NCBI RefSeq assembly: GCF_002259605.1
Contig: NZ_MWWR01000003.1
Location: forward strand, 1 to 64,000
Source: Pseudoscardovia radai
GTDB taxonomy: Bacteria; Actinomycetota; Actinomycetes; Actinomycetales; Bifidobacteriaceae
Length of the DNA: 64,000 nt
Reading direction: 5' to 3'
Below are positions 9,486-17,383 of the stretch, one piece after another (the first letter of the stretch is position 1; each line of letters begins with the position of its first letter). The position numbers and the translations under genes are program-made. The notes under the pieces were generated by a model that saw only the letters and a list, made by a program, of their open reading frames with translations, had not been told where the DNA came from and made no database searches.

Positions 9486-11336
9486 ATGAGCGAAACGGAC
9501 AAGGGCGAAAGCCAGAACCTCTACGACGTCGTGGTCATCGGCGGCGGACCCGCCGGCCTGACCGCCGGCCTGTATCTGGCCCGTGCGCGTTACCGCGTGC
9601 TCGTGCTGGAGAAAGCCGATTTCGGTGGGCAGATCACCATCACCTCCGACGTCGTCAACTACCCGGGCGTCGAGATCACCGACGGCCGCAAGCTCACCGC
9701 CACCATGCGCAGGCAGGCGCAGAACTTCGGCGCGGAGTTCAAGGTGGCCGAGGCCACCGGCATCGACGTGGACGGCGATGTGAAAACCGTGCATACGAAC
9801 CGCGGCGACATCCGTTGCTTCGGCATCCTGCTGGCGACCGGCGCCTCGCCGCGCACCATCGGGTTCGAGGGTGAGGCGGAGTACGCCGGCCGCGGCGTGG
9901 CGTACTGCGCCACCTGCGACGGCGAGTTCTTCACCGGCCGCGAGGTGCTTGTGGTCGGAGGCGGCTTCGCGGCGGCGGAGGAATCGGTTTTCCTCACGAA
10001 ATACGCCAGCAAGGTCACGATTCTCGTGCGTGGGGACGATTTCACGTGCGACGCGGCCGTGGCGGCGGAGGCGAAGAACCATCCCAAGATCGAGGTCAGG
10101 TACCATACGCAGCTCGTGGGTGTGGCGGCCGGTTCGGGCGGACTGACCCAGGCCACGCTGCGCGATACGGCGACGGGGCAGACCTCCGAATGGACGCCGG
10201 CCGACGGCGGCACCTTCGGCGTGTTCGTCTTCGCCGGCTATGTGCCGCAGACCGACCTGGTCAAAGGCGTGGTGGAGCTTGACGACCACGGCTACGTGGT
10301 GACGCACGGATATCTCGAGACGTCGGTGCCCGGCGTGTATGCGGCGGGCGATCTGCGCGTCAAGAACCTGCGCCAGGTGGTGACGGCCACGGCCGACGGC
10401 GCGATCGCCGCCGTGGAGCTCGAACGCTACGCCAAGCAGATCAGCGAGAAAACGGGCCTTGTACCGCCGCGTCCCACCACCTCGGCGTATGAGCAGAAGG
10501 AGAAGCGCGACGCGCAGGCCGCGAGCGCGGCGGGCACGTCGCCCGCGCCGGCTCCGGCGCGTGATGGCGCGGGTGCTGCGGGTGCTTCGAGTGCCGGGCG
10601 CGCCGGCGGGCGTTTCTTCGACGATTCGATCCGCCAGCAGCTCGCCGTCGTCTTCTCGCGCATGGCCCGTCCGCTCGTGCTGCGCCTCGAGCTCGATGAC
10701 AGGCCGCTGTCGCAGGAGCTCAAGGCCTTCGTCGACGAGATGGTCGGCCTGAGCGGCGGCAAGCTCAGCGCCATCGTGGATACCGACGGCACGCAGCCGG
10801 GCGCCGCACCATCCGACGCCGCGCTGCCCGGCGAACGCCCCGCCGTGCGCCTGTGCACCGTTGCGGACGACGGCACGCCGCAGCCCACGGGTGTGGCCTT
10901 CCACGGAGTGCCGAGCGGGCATGAGTTCAACTCCTTCGTGCTCGCCCTGTACAACGTGGCCGGGCCCGGCCAGGCGCTGGACGCGGACACAACCGACCGC
11001 ATCGCCGCCATCGACGAGCCCGTCGACATCATGCTGCTTGTGTCTTTGACCTGCACCATGTGCCCCGAAACCGTGCTCGCCTCGCAGCGCATCGCCGCGG
11101 CCAACCCGCGCGTGCGCGCCGAGGCCTATGACATCGCGCATTTCCCCGAACTCAAGGAGAAGTACAACGTCATGAGCGTGCCGTGCATTGTGGTGACGAA
11201 ACACGATGGTGCGGGCGCGGGTGCTGATGCTGGCGCCGGCGCGGATACGGACGGCGCGGATACGAACGGCGCGGCGCAGACCGTGGAGTTCGGAAAGAAA
11301 TCCGTTCCCCAGATGCTTGACCTCCTCGGCGTCTGA
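9486..11336 (+). CDS. Thioredoxin-reductase-like flavoprotein with C-terminal AhpF-type thioredoxin-fold domain
   Basis: This is the likely NAD(P)H-dependent reductase of the neighbouring AhpC. Residues 1 to about 320 are a thioredoxin reductase module: an FAD-binding GGGPAG near residue 20, the redox pair C141/C144 in YCATCDGEFF, a second nucleotide-binding GGGFAA motif and a C-terminal YAAGDLR motif. An Ala/Pro/Gly linker (about 335-375) joins it to a region (about 378-616) resembling the double thioredoxin fold found at the N-terminus of classical AhpF, with C523/C526 in LTCTMC. The domain order is therefore the reverse of enterobacterial AhpF. The ATG at 9486 is taken because it lies 8 nt after ahpC and starts the conserved part. 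No strong Shine-Dalgarno is seen, so translation may be coupled. Confidence 0.85.
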   Translation: MSETDKGESQNLYDVVVIGGGPAGLTAGLYLARARYRVLVLEKADFGGQITITSDVVNYPGVEITDGRKLTATMRRQAQNFGAEFKVAEATGIDVDGDVKTVHTNRGDIRCFGILLATGASPRTIGFEGEAEYAGRGVAYCATCDGEFFTGREVLVVGGGFAAAEESVFLTKYASKVTILVRGDDFTCDAAVAAEAKNHPKIEVRYHTQLVGVAAGSGGLTQATLRDTATGQTSEWTPADGGTFGVFVFAGYVPQTDLVKGVVELDDHGYVVTHGYLETSVPGVYAAGDLRVKNLRQVVTATADGAIAAVELERYAKQISEKTGLVPPRPTTSAYEQKEKRDAQAASAAGTSPAPAPARDGAGAAGASSAGRAGGRFFDDSIRQQLAVVFSRMARPLVLRLELDDRPLSQELKAFVDEMVGLSGGKLSAIVDTDGTQPGAAPSDAALPGERPAVRLCTVADDGTPQPTGVAFHGVPSGHEFNSFVLALYNVAGPGQALDADTTDRIAAIDEPVDIMLLVSLTCTMCPETVLASQRIAAANPRVRAEAYDIAHFPELKEKYNVMSVPCIVVTKHDGAGAGADAGAGADTDGADTNGAAQTVEFGKKSVPQMLDLLGV

Positions 11337-11737
11337 GATCGGCGCCTGATTCGTCGCCTGATTCGGGCGGCGCACGATTTGTGACACGCGGCGCTCGCGA
11401 TGCGCAGCGCTCGCGAAGCGCGGAACCAAGCCGGATGCATTCTGTGCATCCGGCTTTTTCATGTGGCGTTTGGCCTCCCGAAGCATGGTGCCATCGTTTT
11501 CGCCATCGTGGCATCGTGGCTGTCTCCGCGACTTCCGCTACCTCCGTTGTCTCCACCACCTCCGCTACCTTTACCGCGCCGCGCGAGGATAGGCGCACGG
11601 GAGCCGCTCAGTGTACGCTGGGCCGTGAGGGCGGAGTCCCCGGGCGCGTCGCGCCCCGCCATCCTCCGCGCGATGCCGTGGCGCGATGCCCGGCACCGTC
11701 AATGCGTCGATTCAAGGTTTGTAAGTTGAGGAGTCTT
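11337..11737. other. Intergenic region between the reductase gene and mscL
   Basis: Apart from the terminator at 11429-11459 it holds short direct repeats of CCATCGT/GGCATCGTGG (about 11490-11520) and of CTCCGCTACCT-like sequence (about 11525-11570). I see no gene. Confidence 0.5.
11429..11459 (+). terminator. Rho-independent terminator
   Basis: A perfect 11-bp stem AGCCGGATGCA / TGCATCCGGCT with loop TTCTG is followed by TTTT. It ends the ahpC-reductase operon. Confidence 0.9.
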
Positions 11738-12187
11738 ATGCTCAAGGGTTTCAGGGAATTCATCTCGCGCGGCAACGTCGTGGACATGGCGGTCGGTGTC
11801 GTCATGGGTTCCGCGGTCACCGCCATCGTCAACTCCATCGTGGCGAATCTCATCAATCCGCTTATCGCCATGATCTTCGGCCACCCGGATATGTCGAGCA
11901 TGCTGTGCATCACGTTCAACGGCGCGACCATCAGCTTCGGCGCGATCCTCAACGCCGTCATCAACTTCCTGCTCATCGCCGTGGCCGTGTACTTCTGCAT
12001 CGTGGTGCCGATGAACCAGTTCCGCAAGGCCGGTTCCGACGCGCTCAAGAAGGTGCTTAAGCGCGACGGCGCCGCGGATGCCAAGGACGAGGACGCCGAG
12101 GAGGCCGAGAAGACCCCGGAGGAGCTTCAGCTCGAGATGCTCGCCGAGATTCGCGACCTGCTTAAGGAGAACTCCGCCGCGAAGTGA
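11738..12187 (+). CDS. mscL: Large-conductance mechanosensitive channel
   Basis: MscL is a homopentameric membrane channel that opens under lateral tension to release solutes during hypo-osmotic shock. The 149-residue product has the family's N-terminal helix MLKGFREFI, the pore-lining first membrane segment (residues about 14-45, with the signature GNVVDMAVGVVMG), a periplasmic loop, a second membrane segment (about 64-90) and a charged C-terminal helix bundle (ELQLEMLAEIRDLL). A GAGGAG ribosome-binding site lies 6 nt before the ATG. An acidic insert before the C-terminal helix (DAKDEDAEEAEK) is somewhat longer than usual. It is transcribed alone and ends at a strong terminator. Confidence 0.95.
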   Translation: MLKGFREFISRGNVVDMAVGVVMGSAVTAIVNSIVANLINPLIAMIFGHPDMSSMLCITFNGATISFGAILNAVINFLLIAVAVYFCIVVPMNQFRKAGSDALKKVLKRDGAADAKDEDAEEAEKTPEELQLEMLAEIRDLLKENSAAK

Positions 12188-12331
12188 CGCCCCGGGTGTG
12201 CGTGATGCACGCGGCATTGCGGTGCGCGTGACATGCGCGTGTCCGGTGTGCGCGTGCACGCGGCGTGCGCTGTGCGCGACGTAATCCGTTCCGCGCGGCG
12301 CCCGATCCGTCGGCCTCCCGGCCCGTCATAA

Positions 12332-12368
12332 GGCCCCGTCATCATCAGATGACGGGGCCGTTTCTTTT
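12332..12368 (+). terminator. Rho-independent terminator
   Basis: A perfect 11-bp stem GGCCCCGTCAT / ATGACGGGGCC is followed by GTTTCTTTT. It terminates mscL. Confidence 0.9.
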
Positions 12369-12433
12369 CCGATCCCCGTGCGTTCTGTGTCCTGTGCGCC
12401 GAAATCCGGCCGGGGCACAGGGGGAAGGGGCTT

Positions 12434-12528
12434 CATGGTGAGGATGTTTCGCCATGAGCCACGATTTTCCCGCTGTGGTGCGTCGGGCGGCGCGTTTTAG
12501 GTCCTGATGGTGAGGATTTTTCGCCAGG
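12434..12528. repeat. Hairpin repeat, copies 1 and 2
   Basis: The copies lie at 12434-12456 and about 12505-12528, 71 bp apart. Each has CATGGTGAGGAT and TCGCCA arms that fold into a hairpin. The DNA between them resembles that between copies 3 and 4 (ACGATTTTCCCGCTG, TGCGTTTT). Confidence 0.75.
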
Positions 12529-12862
12529 AAGCCAGGCGCCTTGGAAAAGCACGCGGATTGTGCAAGCACCGTGCCGCTTTGTCGAAGTTCCTGACGATTT
12601 CCTGGGAAAAAGGTAACTTAGCCGCATTCCCCGTCGAAGTCGCCGGGGATGGCATCGTCGGGAAGCGATCCGTAACGAGCGCCTTCCGTTGCGGTGCCGA
12701 TGCGAAGACCATACGACGGCCGATGCGCCGACATATGTCGACATGCGCCGACGCGCGTCACCGTGAAGGGAGCCATCATGACTGGTATCAAGCGCAATCG
12801 CAATGGGGTATCCGAAAGCTTCCGTCGCCACGGGGCGCGGCGGCGAGCGGTGTGGTGGTGGA

Positions 12863-13037
12863 GGGGCGTTGAGTGTGAGCGTTCCCTCACACTGAGGGCG
12901 GTCGAGCCCGGTCTGGGCGGCGGTTTTCGGGGTCGGAGGCGTTCGGTGTGAGCGTTTGTGCGCACTGAGGGCGGTCGAGCCCGGTCTGGGCGGCGGTTTT
13001 CGGGGTCGGAGGCGTTCAGTGTGAGTGTTTGTGTGCG
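12863..13037. repeat. 73-bp tandem repeat, about 2.5 copies
   Basis: Nearly identical units start at 12894 and 12967 (GAGGGCGGTCGAGCCCGG and so on), with a partial unit before them. Each unit boundary carries a hairpin; the best one is AGTGTGAG / CTCACACT at 12872-12893. Confidence 0.85.
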
Positions 13038-13069
13038 GTGAACGAGGTTGGAGTGGAAGCGGGGCGGTT

Positions 13070-13236
13070 CATGGTGAGGATTCTTCGCCATGAACCACGA
13101 TTTTCCCGCTGCGACGCGCCAGGCGGTGCGTTTTGGGACTTTATGGCGAGGAAAGTTCGCCATGAGAATCGTTTTTCCGAAAGGCGCCGCCCCGACGGCG
13201 GGCCGCCGCGTCTCGTGGCGAGGATTCTTCGCCATG
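13070..13236. repeat. Hairpin repeat, copies 3, 4 and 5
   Basis: The copies are at 13070-13092, 13143-13163 and 13214-13236, with start-to-start spacing of 73 and 71 bp. The first and last share GGATTCTTCGCCATG exactly. After copy 5, GGGAAAATCGT occurs twice, the inverse of the ACGATTTTCCC seen after copies 1 and 3. Confidence 0.75.
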
Positions 13237-13422
13237 GGACCCATTCCGCGGTCGGAGGATGGGAAAATCGTCGGGAAAATCGTGGACGCCCCTCGCCGCC
13301 CCGATTTCGCAAAAGTCCCGTCATGCTGTATACTCTCTCTTTGGCGTATTCCGCCCGCGGATACAGAGCGCCACGGCATGGGGCCGCGGCACCGCGCAGC
13401 CAAGGTTTCTTAAGGAGGACTT

Positions 13423-13692
13423 GTGGCTCTCAGCACTGACGAAAAGCAGGCAATCATCAACGAATATGCAACCCACGAGGGCGACACCGGTTCTCCGGAG
13501 GTCCAGGTTGCGCTGCTCACCAAGCGTATCAACGACCTGACCGAGCACCTGAAGTCCCACAAGCACGATCACCATTCGCGCCGCGGCCTTCTGCTCATGG
13601 TCGGCCAGCGCCGTCGTCTGCTTGGCTATCTGGAGAAGGTGGACATCAACCGTTACCGCTCTCTGATCGAGCGCCTCGGTCTGCGCCACTAG
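13423..13692 (+). CDS. rpsO: Ribosomal protein S15
   Basis: S15 binds 16S rRNA early in assembly of the small subunit platform. The start is GTG at 13423, supported by AAGGAGG 4 nt upstream, giving the standard 89 residues. The family motifs [24 protein letters not shown] and RRRLLGYL are all present. As in many bacteria, it sits directly before pnp, but a terminator separates the two, so pnp expression may depend on partial read-through or its own promoter. Confidence 0.98.
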   Translation: MALSTDEKQAIINEYATHEGDTGSPEVQVALLTKRINDLTEHLKSHKHDHHSRRGLLLMVGQRRRLLGYLEKVDINRYRSLIERLGLRH

Positions 13693-13702
13693 AAGAGTCT
13701 TC

Positions 13703-13733
13703 CGCCCGAGTCGTCATGGCTCGGGCGCTTTTG
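13703..13733 (+). terminator. Rho-independent terminator between rpsO and pnp
   Basis: CGCCCGAG (13703-13710) pairs with CTCGGGCG (13720-13727), followed by CTTTTG. Confidence 0.85.
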
Positions 13734-13880
13734 CATATCGGAGGATGATACGTGAGGAATGGCGTCGCGGACGTTTGCGGCGCCGTGAGGAATGATTGAA
13801 AGCCCATGCGCGAAGGTCGCGCACGATATGCCGAGGATACGAAGTAGGAAGCAGTACACACACAACAGAAGGAGGAACCC

Positions 13881-16601
13881 GTGGAGGGTCCCGAAATCAA
13901 GGCAGTAGAAGCAGTGATCGACAACGGTGCGCGTGGCAAGCGCGTGCTGCGTTTCGAGACGGGCCGTCTGGCCCAGCAGGCCGACGGCGCCGTCGTCGCC
14001 TATCTTGACAATGACACGATGGTGCTGTCCACCACCACCGCCGGATCGAGCCCGAAGGAGAATTACGACTTCTTCCCGCTGACCGTGGACGTCGAGGAGA
14101 AGATGTACGCCGCGGGCAAGATCCCGGGCTCGTTCTTCCGCCGCGAAGGCCGTCCGTCGTCGGAGGCCATCCTGGCCTGCCGCATCATCGACCGCCCGCT
14201 GCGCCCGCTGTTCCCGCACACGCTGCGCAACGAGGTGCAGGTGGTCGAGACCGTCCTGTCCATCAACCCCGACGACGCCTATGACGTGGTGGCCCTGAAC
14301 GCCGCGTCCGCGTCCACCATGATCTCCGGCCTGCCGTTCGAAGGCCCGGTCTCCGGCGTGCGCCTCGCGCTCGTCGACGGCCAGTGGGTCGCGTTCCCGC
14401 GCTGGAGCGAGCGCGAGCGCGCCGTGTTCGAGATCGTCGTGGCCGGCCGCGTGGTCGAGAACGGCGACGTCGCCATCGCCATGATCGAGGCCGGCGCCGG
14501 CAAGAACGCCTGGAACCTCATCTACGACGAGGGCCAGACCAAGCCGGACGAGGAAGTCGTCGCCGGCGGCATCGAGGCCGCGAAGCCGTTCATCAAGGTC
14601 ATCTGCGAGGCCCAGAACGAGCTCAAGCGCATCGCCGCCAAGGAGACCAAGGAGTTCCAGCTCTTCCCGGAGTACACGGACGACCTGTACAAGCGCATCG
14701 ACGAGATCGCCCACGCCGACCTCGACGAGGCCCTCTCCATCGCGGAGAAGCTGCCGCGCCAGGAGCGCATCGCCCAGATCAAGGAGGGCGTGCGCCAGCA
14801 GCTCGCCGGCGAGTTCACCGACATGGACGACGCCGAGAAGGAGAAGGAGCTGGGCAACGCGTTCAAGGAGCTGCAGCGCCAGATCGTGCGCCGCCGCATC
14901 CTGACGCAGGACTACCGCATCGACGGCCGCGGCCTGCGCGAGATCCGCACCCTGTCGGCCGAGGTCGACATCGTGCCGCGCGCCCACGGCTCCGCCCTGT
15001 TCCAGCGCGGCGAGACCCAGATCCTGGGCGTCACCACGCTCAACACGCTCAAGATGGAGCAGCAGATCGACGCGCTGAGCGGCCCGACCACGAAGCGCTA
15101 CATGCATAACTACGAGATGCCGCCGTATTCGACCGGCGAGACCGGCCGCGTCGGCTCCCCGAAGCGCCGCGAGATCGGCCACGGCGCGCTCGCCGAGAAG
15201 GCCCTCGTGCCGGTGCTGCCGAGCCGCGAGGAGTTCCCGTACGCCATCCGCCAAGTGTCCGAGGCCATCGGCTCCAACGGCTCCACCTCCATGGGCTCCG
15301 TGTGCGCGTCCACGCTGTCGCTGCTCAACGCCGGCGTGCCGCTCAAGGCCCCGGTGGCCGGCATCGCCATGGGCCTCGTGTCCGGCGAGGTCGACGGCCA
15401 GATGGTCTACAAGACCCTCACCGATATCCTGGGCGCCGAGGATGCCTTCGGCGACATGGACTTCAAGGTGGCCGGCACGTCCGAGTTCATCACGGCCCTC
15501 CAGCTCGACACCAAGCTCGACGGCATCCCGGCCGACATCCTCGCCGGCGCGCTGCAGCAGGCGCACGAGGCCCGCCAGACGATCCTCGACGTCATCAACG
15601 AGTGCATCGACCAGCCCGACGAGATGAGCCCGTACGCCCCGCGCATCATCACGATGACGATTCCGGTCGACAAGATCGGCGAGGTCATCGGCCCGAAGGG
15701 CAAGATGATCAACCAGATCCAGGAGGACACCGGCGCCGAGATCACGATCGAGGACGACGGCACCGTGTACATCGCCTCCGAGGGCGGCGAGGCCGCGCAG
15801 AAGGCGCAGGCGACGATCGACGCGATCGCCAACCCGCATATCCCGCAGGCGGGCGAGCACTACCATGGCAAGGTCGTCAAGACCACGAGCTTCGGCGCGT
15901 TCGTGAACCTCACGCCGGGCACCGACGGCCTGCTGCACATCTCCCAGATTCGCAACCTCGCCGACGGCGAGCGCATCGACGCGGTGGAGGACGTGCTCAA
16001 GGAAGGCGACGAGGTCGAGGTGGTCGTGCAGTCCGTGGATGACCGCGGCAAGATCTCGCTGGCGATCCCCGGCTTCGAGGACCAGGAGTCCGGCCGTGGC
16101 GATCGCGGTGGTGACCGCGGCGGCCGCGGTGGCCGTTTCGATCGCGGTGGCCGTGGTGGCGGCCGTGGCCGCGGCGGCTACGACGATCGCGATGACGAGC
16201 GCGAGGAGCGCCGTCCGCGTTCGCGCCGTCGCTACGATGACGCCGACGACGATGCCTACGACGATCGCGACGATCGCCGTGGCGGCGGCCGCGGTGGCCG
16301 TGGCCGCGGCGGCTACGACGACGAGTACGATCGCGACGATCGTGGCTATGACCGCGATGACCGTCGTTCCGACCGCGGCGGCCGCGGCTATGACCGCGAC
16401 GACCGCCGTGGCGGCCGTGGTGATCGTGGTGACCGTGGCGAGCGCCGTGGCGGCGAGCGTCGCGGCGGCGGACGTCGCAACGACCGCAATCCGCGCTACG
16501 CCGTGGATGACCAGTACGACGAGTACCGCGCCGAGCGCCAGGAGCGCACGGAGCGTCCGCGTCGCCGCGTGCGCCGCGACTTCGATCCGTTCGAGGACTA
16601 G
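13881..16601 (+). CDS. pnp: Polynucleotide phosphorylase with long Arg/Gly/Asp-rich tail
   Basis: PNPase degrades RNA 3' to 5' using phosphate. The start is GTG at 13881 behind AAGGAGG. The 906-residue protein has two RNase PH domains separated by an alpha-helical domain, then a KH domain near residues 585-640 ([13 protein letters not shown]) and an S1 domain near 655-730 ([13 protein letters not shown]). The [18 protein letters not shown] and MGSVCAS motifs mark the catalytic cores. The last 170 residues are low complexity, repeating DRGGRGGRG and YDRDDR units, which is much longer than in most PNPases. Such tails usually bind RNA or promote condensates or protein contacts; that is inference. 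Actinobacterial homologues are sometimes annotated guanosine pentaphosphate synthetase. Confidence 0.97.
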   Translation: MEGPEIKAVEAVIDNGARGKRVLRFETGRLAQQADGAVVAYLDNDTMVLSTTTAGSSPKENYDFFPLTVDVEEKMYAAGKIPGSFFRREGRPSSEAILACRIIDRPLRPLFPHTLRNEVQVVETVLSINPDDAYDVVALNAASASTMISGLPFEGPVSGVRLALVDGQWVAFPRWSERERAVFEIVVAGRVVENGDVAIAMIEAGAGKNAWNLIYDEGQTKPDEEVVAGGIEAAKPFIKVICEAQNELKRIAAKETKEFQLFPEYTDDLYKRIDEIAHADLDEALSIAEKLPRQERIAQIKEGVRQQLAGEFTDMDDAEKEKELGNAFKELQRQIVRRRILTQDYRIDGRGLREIRTLSAEVDIVPRAHGSALFQRGETQILGVTTLNTLKMEQQIDALSGPTTKRYMHNYEMPPYSTGETGRVGSPKRREIGHGALAEKALVPVLPSREEFPYAIRQVSEAIGSNGSTSMGSVCASTLSLLNAGVPLKAPVAGIAMGLVSGEVDGQMVYKTLTDILGAEDAFGDMDFKVAGTSEFITALQLDTKLDGIPADILAGALQQAHEARQTILDVINECIDQPDEMSPYAPRIITMTIPVDKIGEVIGPKGKMINQIQEDTGAEITIEDDGTVYIASEGGEAAQKAQATIDAIANPHIPQAGEHYHGKVVKTTSFGAFVNLTPGTDGLLHISQIRNLADGERIDAVEDVLKEGDEVEVVVQSVDDRGKISLAIPGFEDQESGRGDRGGDRGGRGGRFDRGGRGGGRGRGGYDDRDDEREERRPRSRRRYDDADDDAYDDRDDRRGGGRGGRGRGGYDDEYDRDDRGYDRDDRRSDRGGRGYDRDDRRGGRGDRGDRGERRGGERRGGGRRNDRNPRYAVDDQYDEYRAERQERTERPRRRVRRDFDPFED

Positions 16602-16656
16602 TCGGACCGGCCGGCGGTCCGGCTGACCGGACTGGAATAACCGGTTGAATCCGCAG

Positions 16657-16684
16657 GGCGGGGCCTTCGGGCCCCGCCTTTTTG
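16657..16684 (+). terminator. Rho-independent terminator of pnp
   Basis: GGCGGGGC / GCCCCGCC with loop CTTCGG is followed by TTTTT. Confidence 0.9.
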
Positions 16685-16760
16685 CATGCTGCGCTCCCGG
16701 CGGCGGAATCGTGCGTCTGGCGGCGGAACCCTGCTCCCGGCGCGTGGCTAGGATATGCGT

Positions 16761-17327
16761 GTGCCTTCTTATGATCTTGTGACAGCCTTCGGCGCCGCCG
16801 CGTCCCTATTGGCGCAGGGAGGGGAGCAGGCGCCGTCGGGCGCGGCATCGATGGGAATCATCCTTGCGGCCATCGTGGCGCTTGTGCTCGTCATCCGGCT
16901 GCTGTCGCGCCGCCGCCCGCGCCGCCCGCGCTACCGTTACCGGGCGCGGCGCTCCGTCATGACGCGGCGCGAGGAATGGTTCTTCCGCGTGCTGCAGGAC
17001 GCCTTGGGGCGCGATTACCTGATCTTCCCGCAGATCCATATCTCCTCGCTTCTCGACGAACGCATCAAGGGGCAGAACTGGGCGGCGGCGCGAGGCCAGA
17101 CGAACAGCAAATCCGTGGACTACGTGGTGGCCGACGCACGCACGCTCGACGTGCTGTGCGCCGTGGAGCTCGACGACGCCACGCATGACCGCGAGGACCG
17201 GCGCGAGCGCGACCGCCAGGTGGAGGAGATGTTCGCCGGCGCGGGCATGCCGCTTGTGCGCTTCCGCGACGCGGAGGAGCTGACGGCGGGGGATGTGCGC
17301 CGTCGCATCCTGCGCGCCATCCGCTGA
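16761..17327 (+). CDS. DUF2726 domain membrane-anchored protein
   Basis: The product has one N-terminal membrane segment (SMGIILAAIVALVLVIRLL), a basic stretch (RRRPRRPRYRYRARR), and then a DUF2726 domain. That domain is a PD-(D/E)XK-nuclease-like fold, suggested here by FPQIHISSLL, KSVDYVVAD, VLCAVELDDATH and the RRERDRQVEEMF helix. Its biochemical activity is not established. GTG at 16761 is preferred over the in-frame ATG at 16755 because TAGGAT (16749-16754) ends exactly 6 nt before the GTG, as in other apparently leaderless genes of this window. With the ATG the protein is two residues longer. No Shine-Dalgarno is well placed. Confidence 0.8.
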   Translation: MPSYDLVTAFGAAASLLAQGGEQAPSGAASMGIILAAIVALVLVIRLLSRRRPRRPRYRYRARRSVMTRREEWFFRVLQDALGRDYLIFPQIHISSLLDERIKGQNWAAARGQTNSKSVDYVVADARTLDVLCAVELDDATHDREDRRERDRQVEEMFAGAGMPLVRFRDAEELTAGDVRRRILRAIR

Positions 17328-17383
17328 CACGGCGGTGCGCGGTGGGGGGCGGTGGCGCGTCGCCCATGCGTAGAATGGGGGCC

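Larger units (their letters stand above)
12369..13422. other. About 1 kb gene-free, repeat-rich region between mscL and rpsO
   Basis: The open frames here look like chance frames in GC-rich repeats. The region contains five copies of a CATGGTGAGGAT..TTCGCCATG hairpin, a 73-bp tandem repeat with about 2.5 copies, and a CGACATATGTCG palindrome at 12729-12740. The element ACGATTTTCCC occurs in both orientations. The rpsO promoter should lie near the right end. Confidence 0.7.

Noticed and set aside
12434-13236. Repeats at 71-73 bp spacing as a CRISPR array
   Set aside because: The DNA between copies is similar, not unique, the repeats are imperfect hairpins, and no cas gene is in the window.
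12618-13403. 261-codon minus-strand frame in the mscL-rpsO region
   Set aside because: It runs through hairpin repeats, has no start signal and no recognisable domain.
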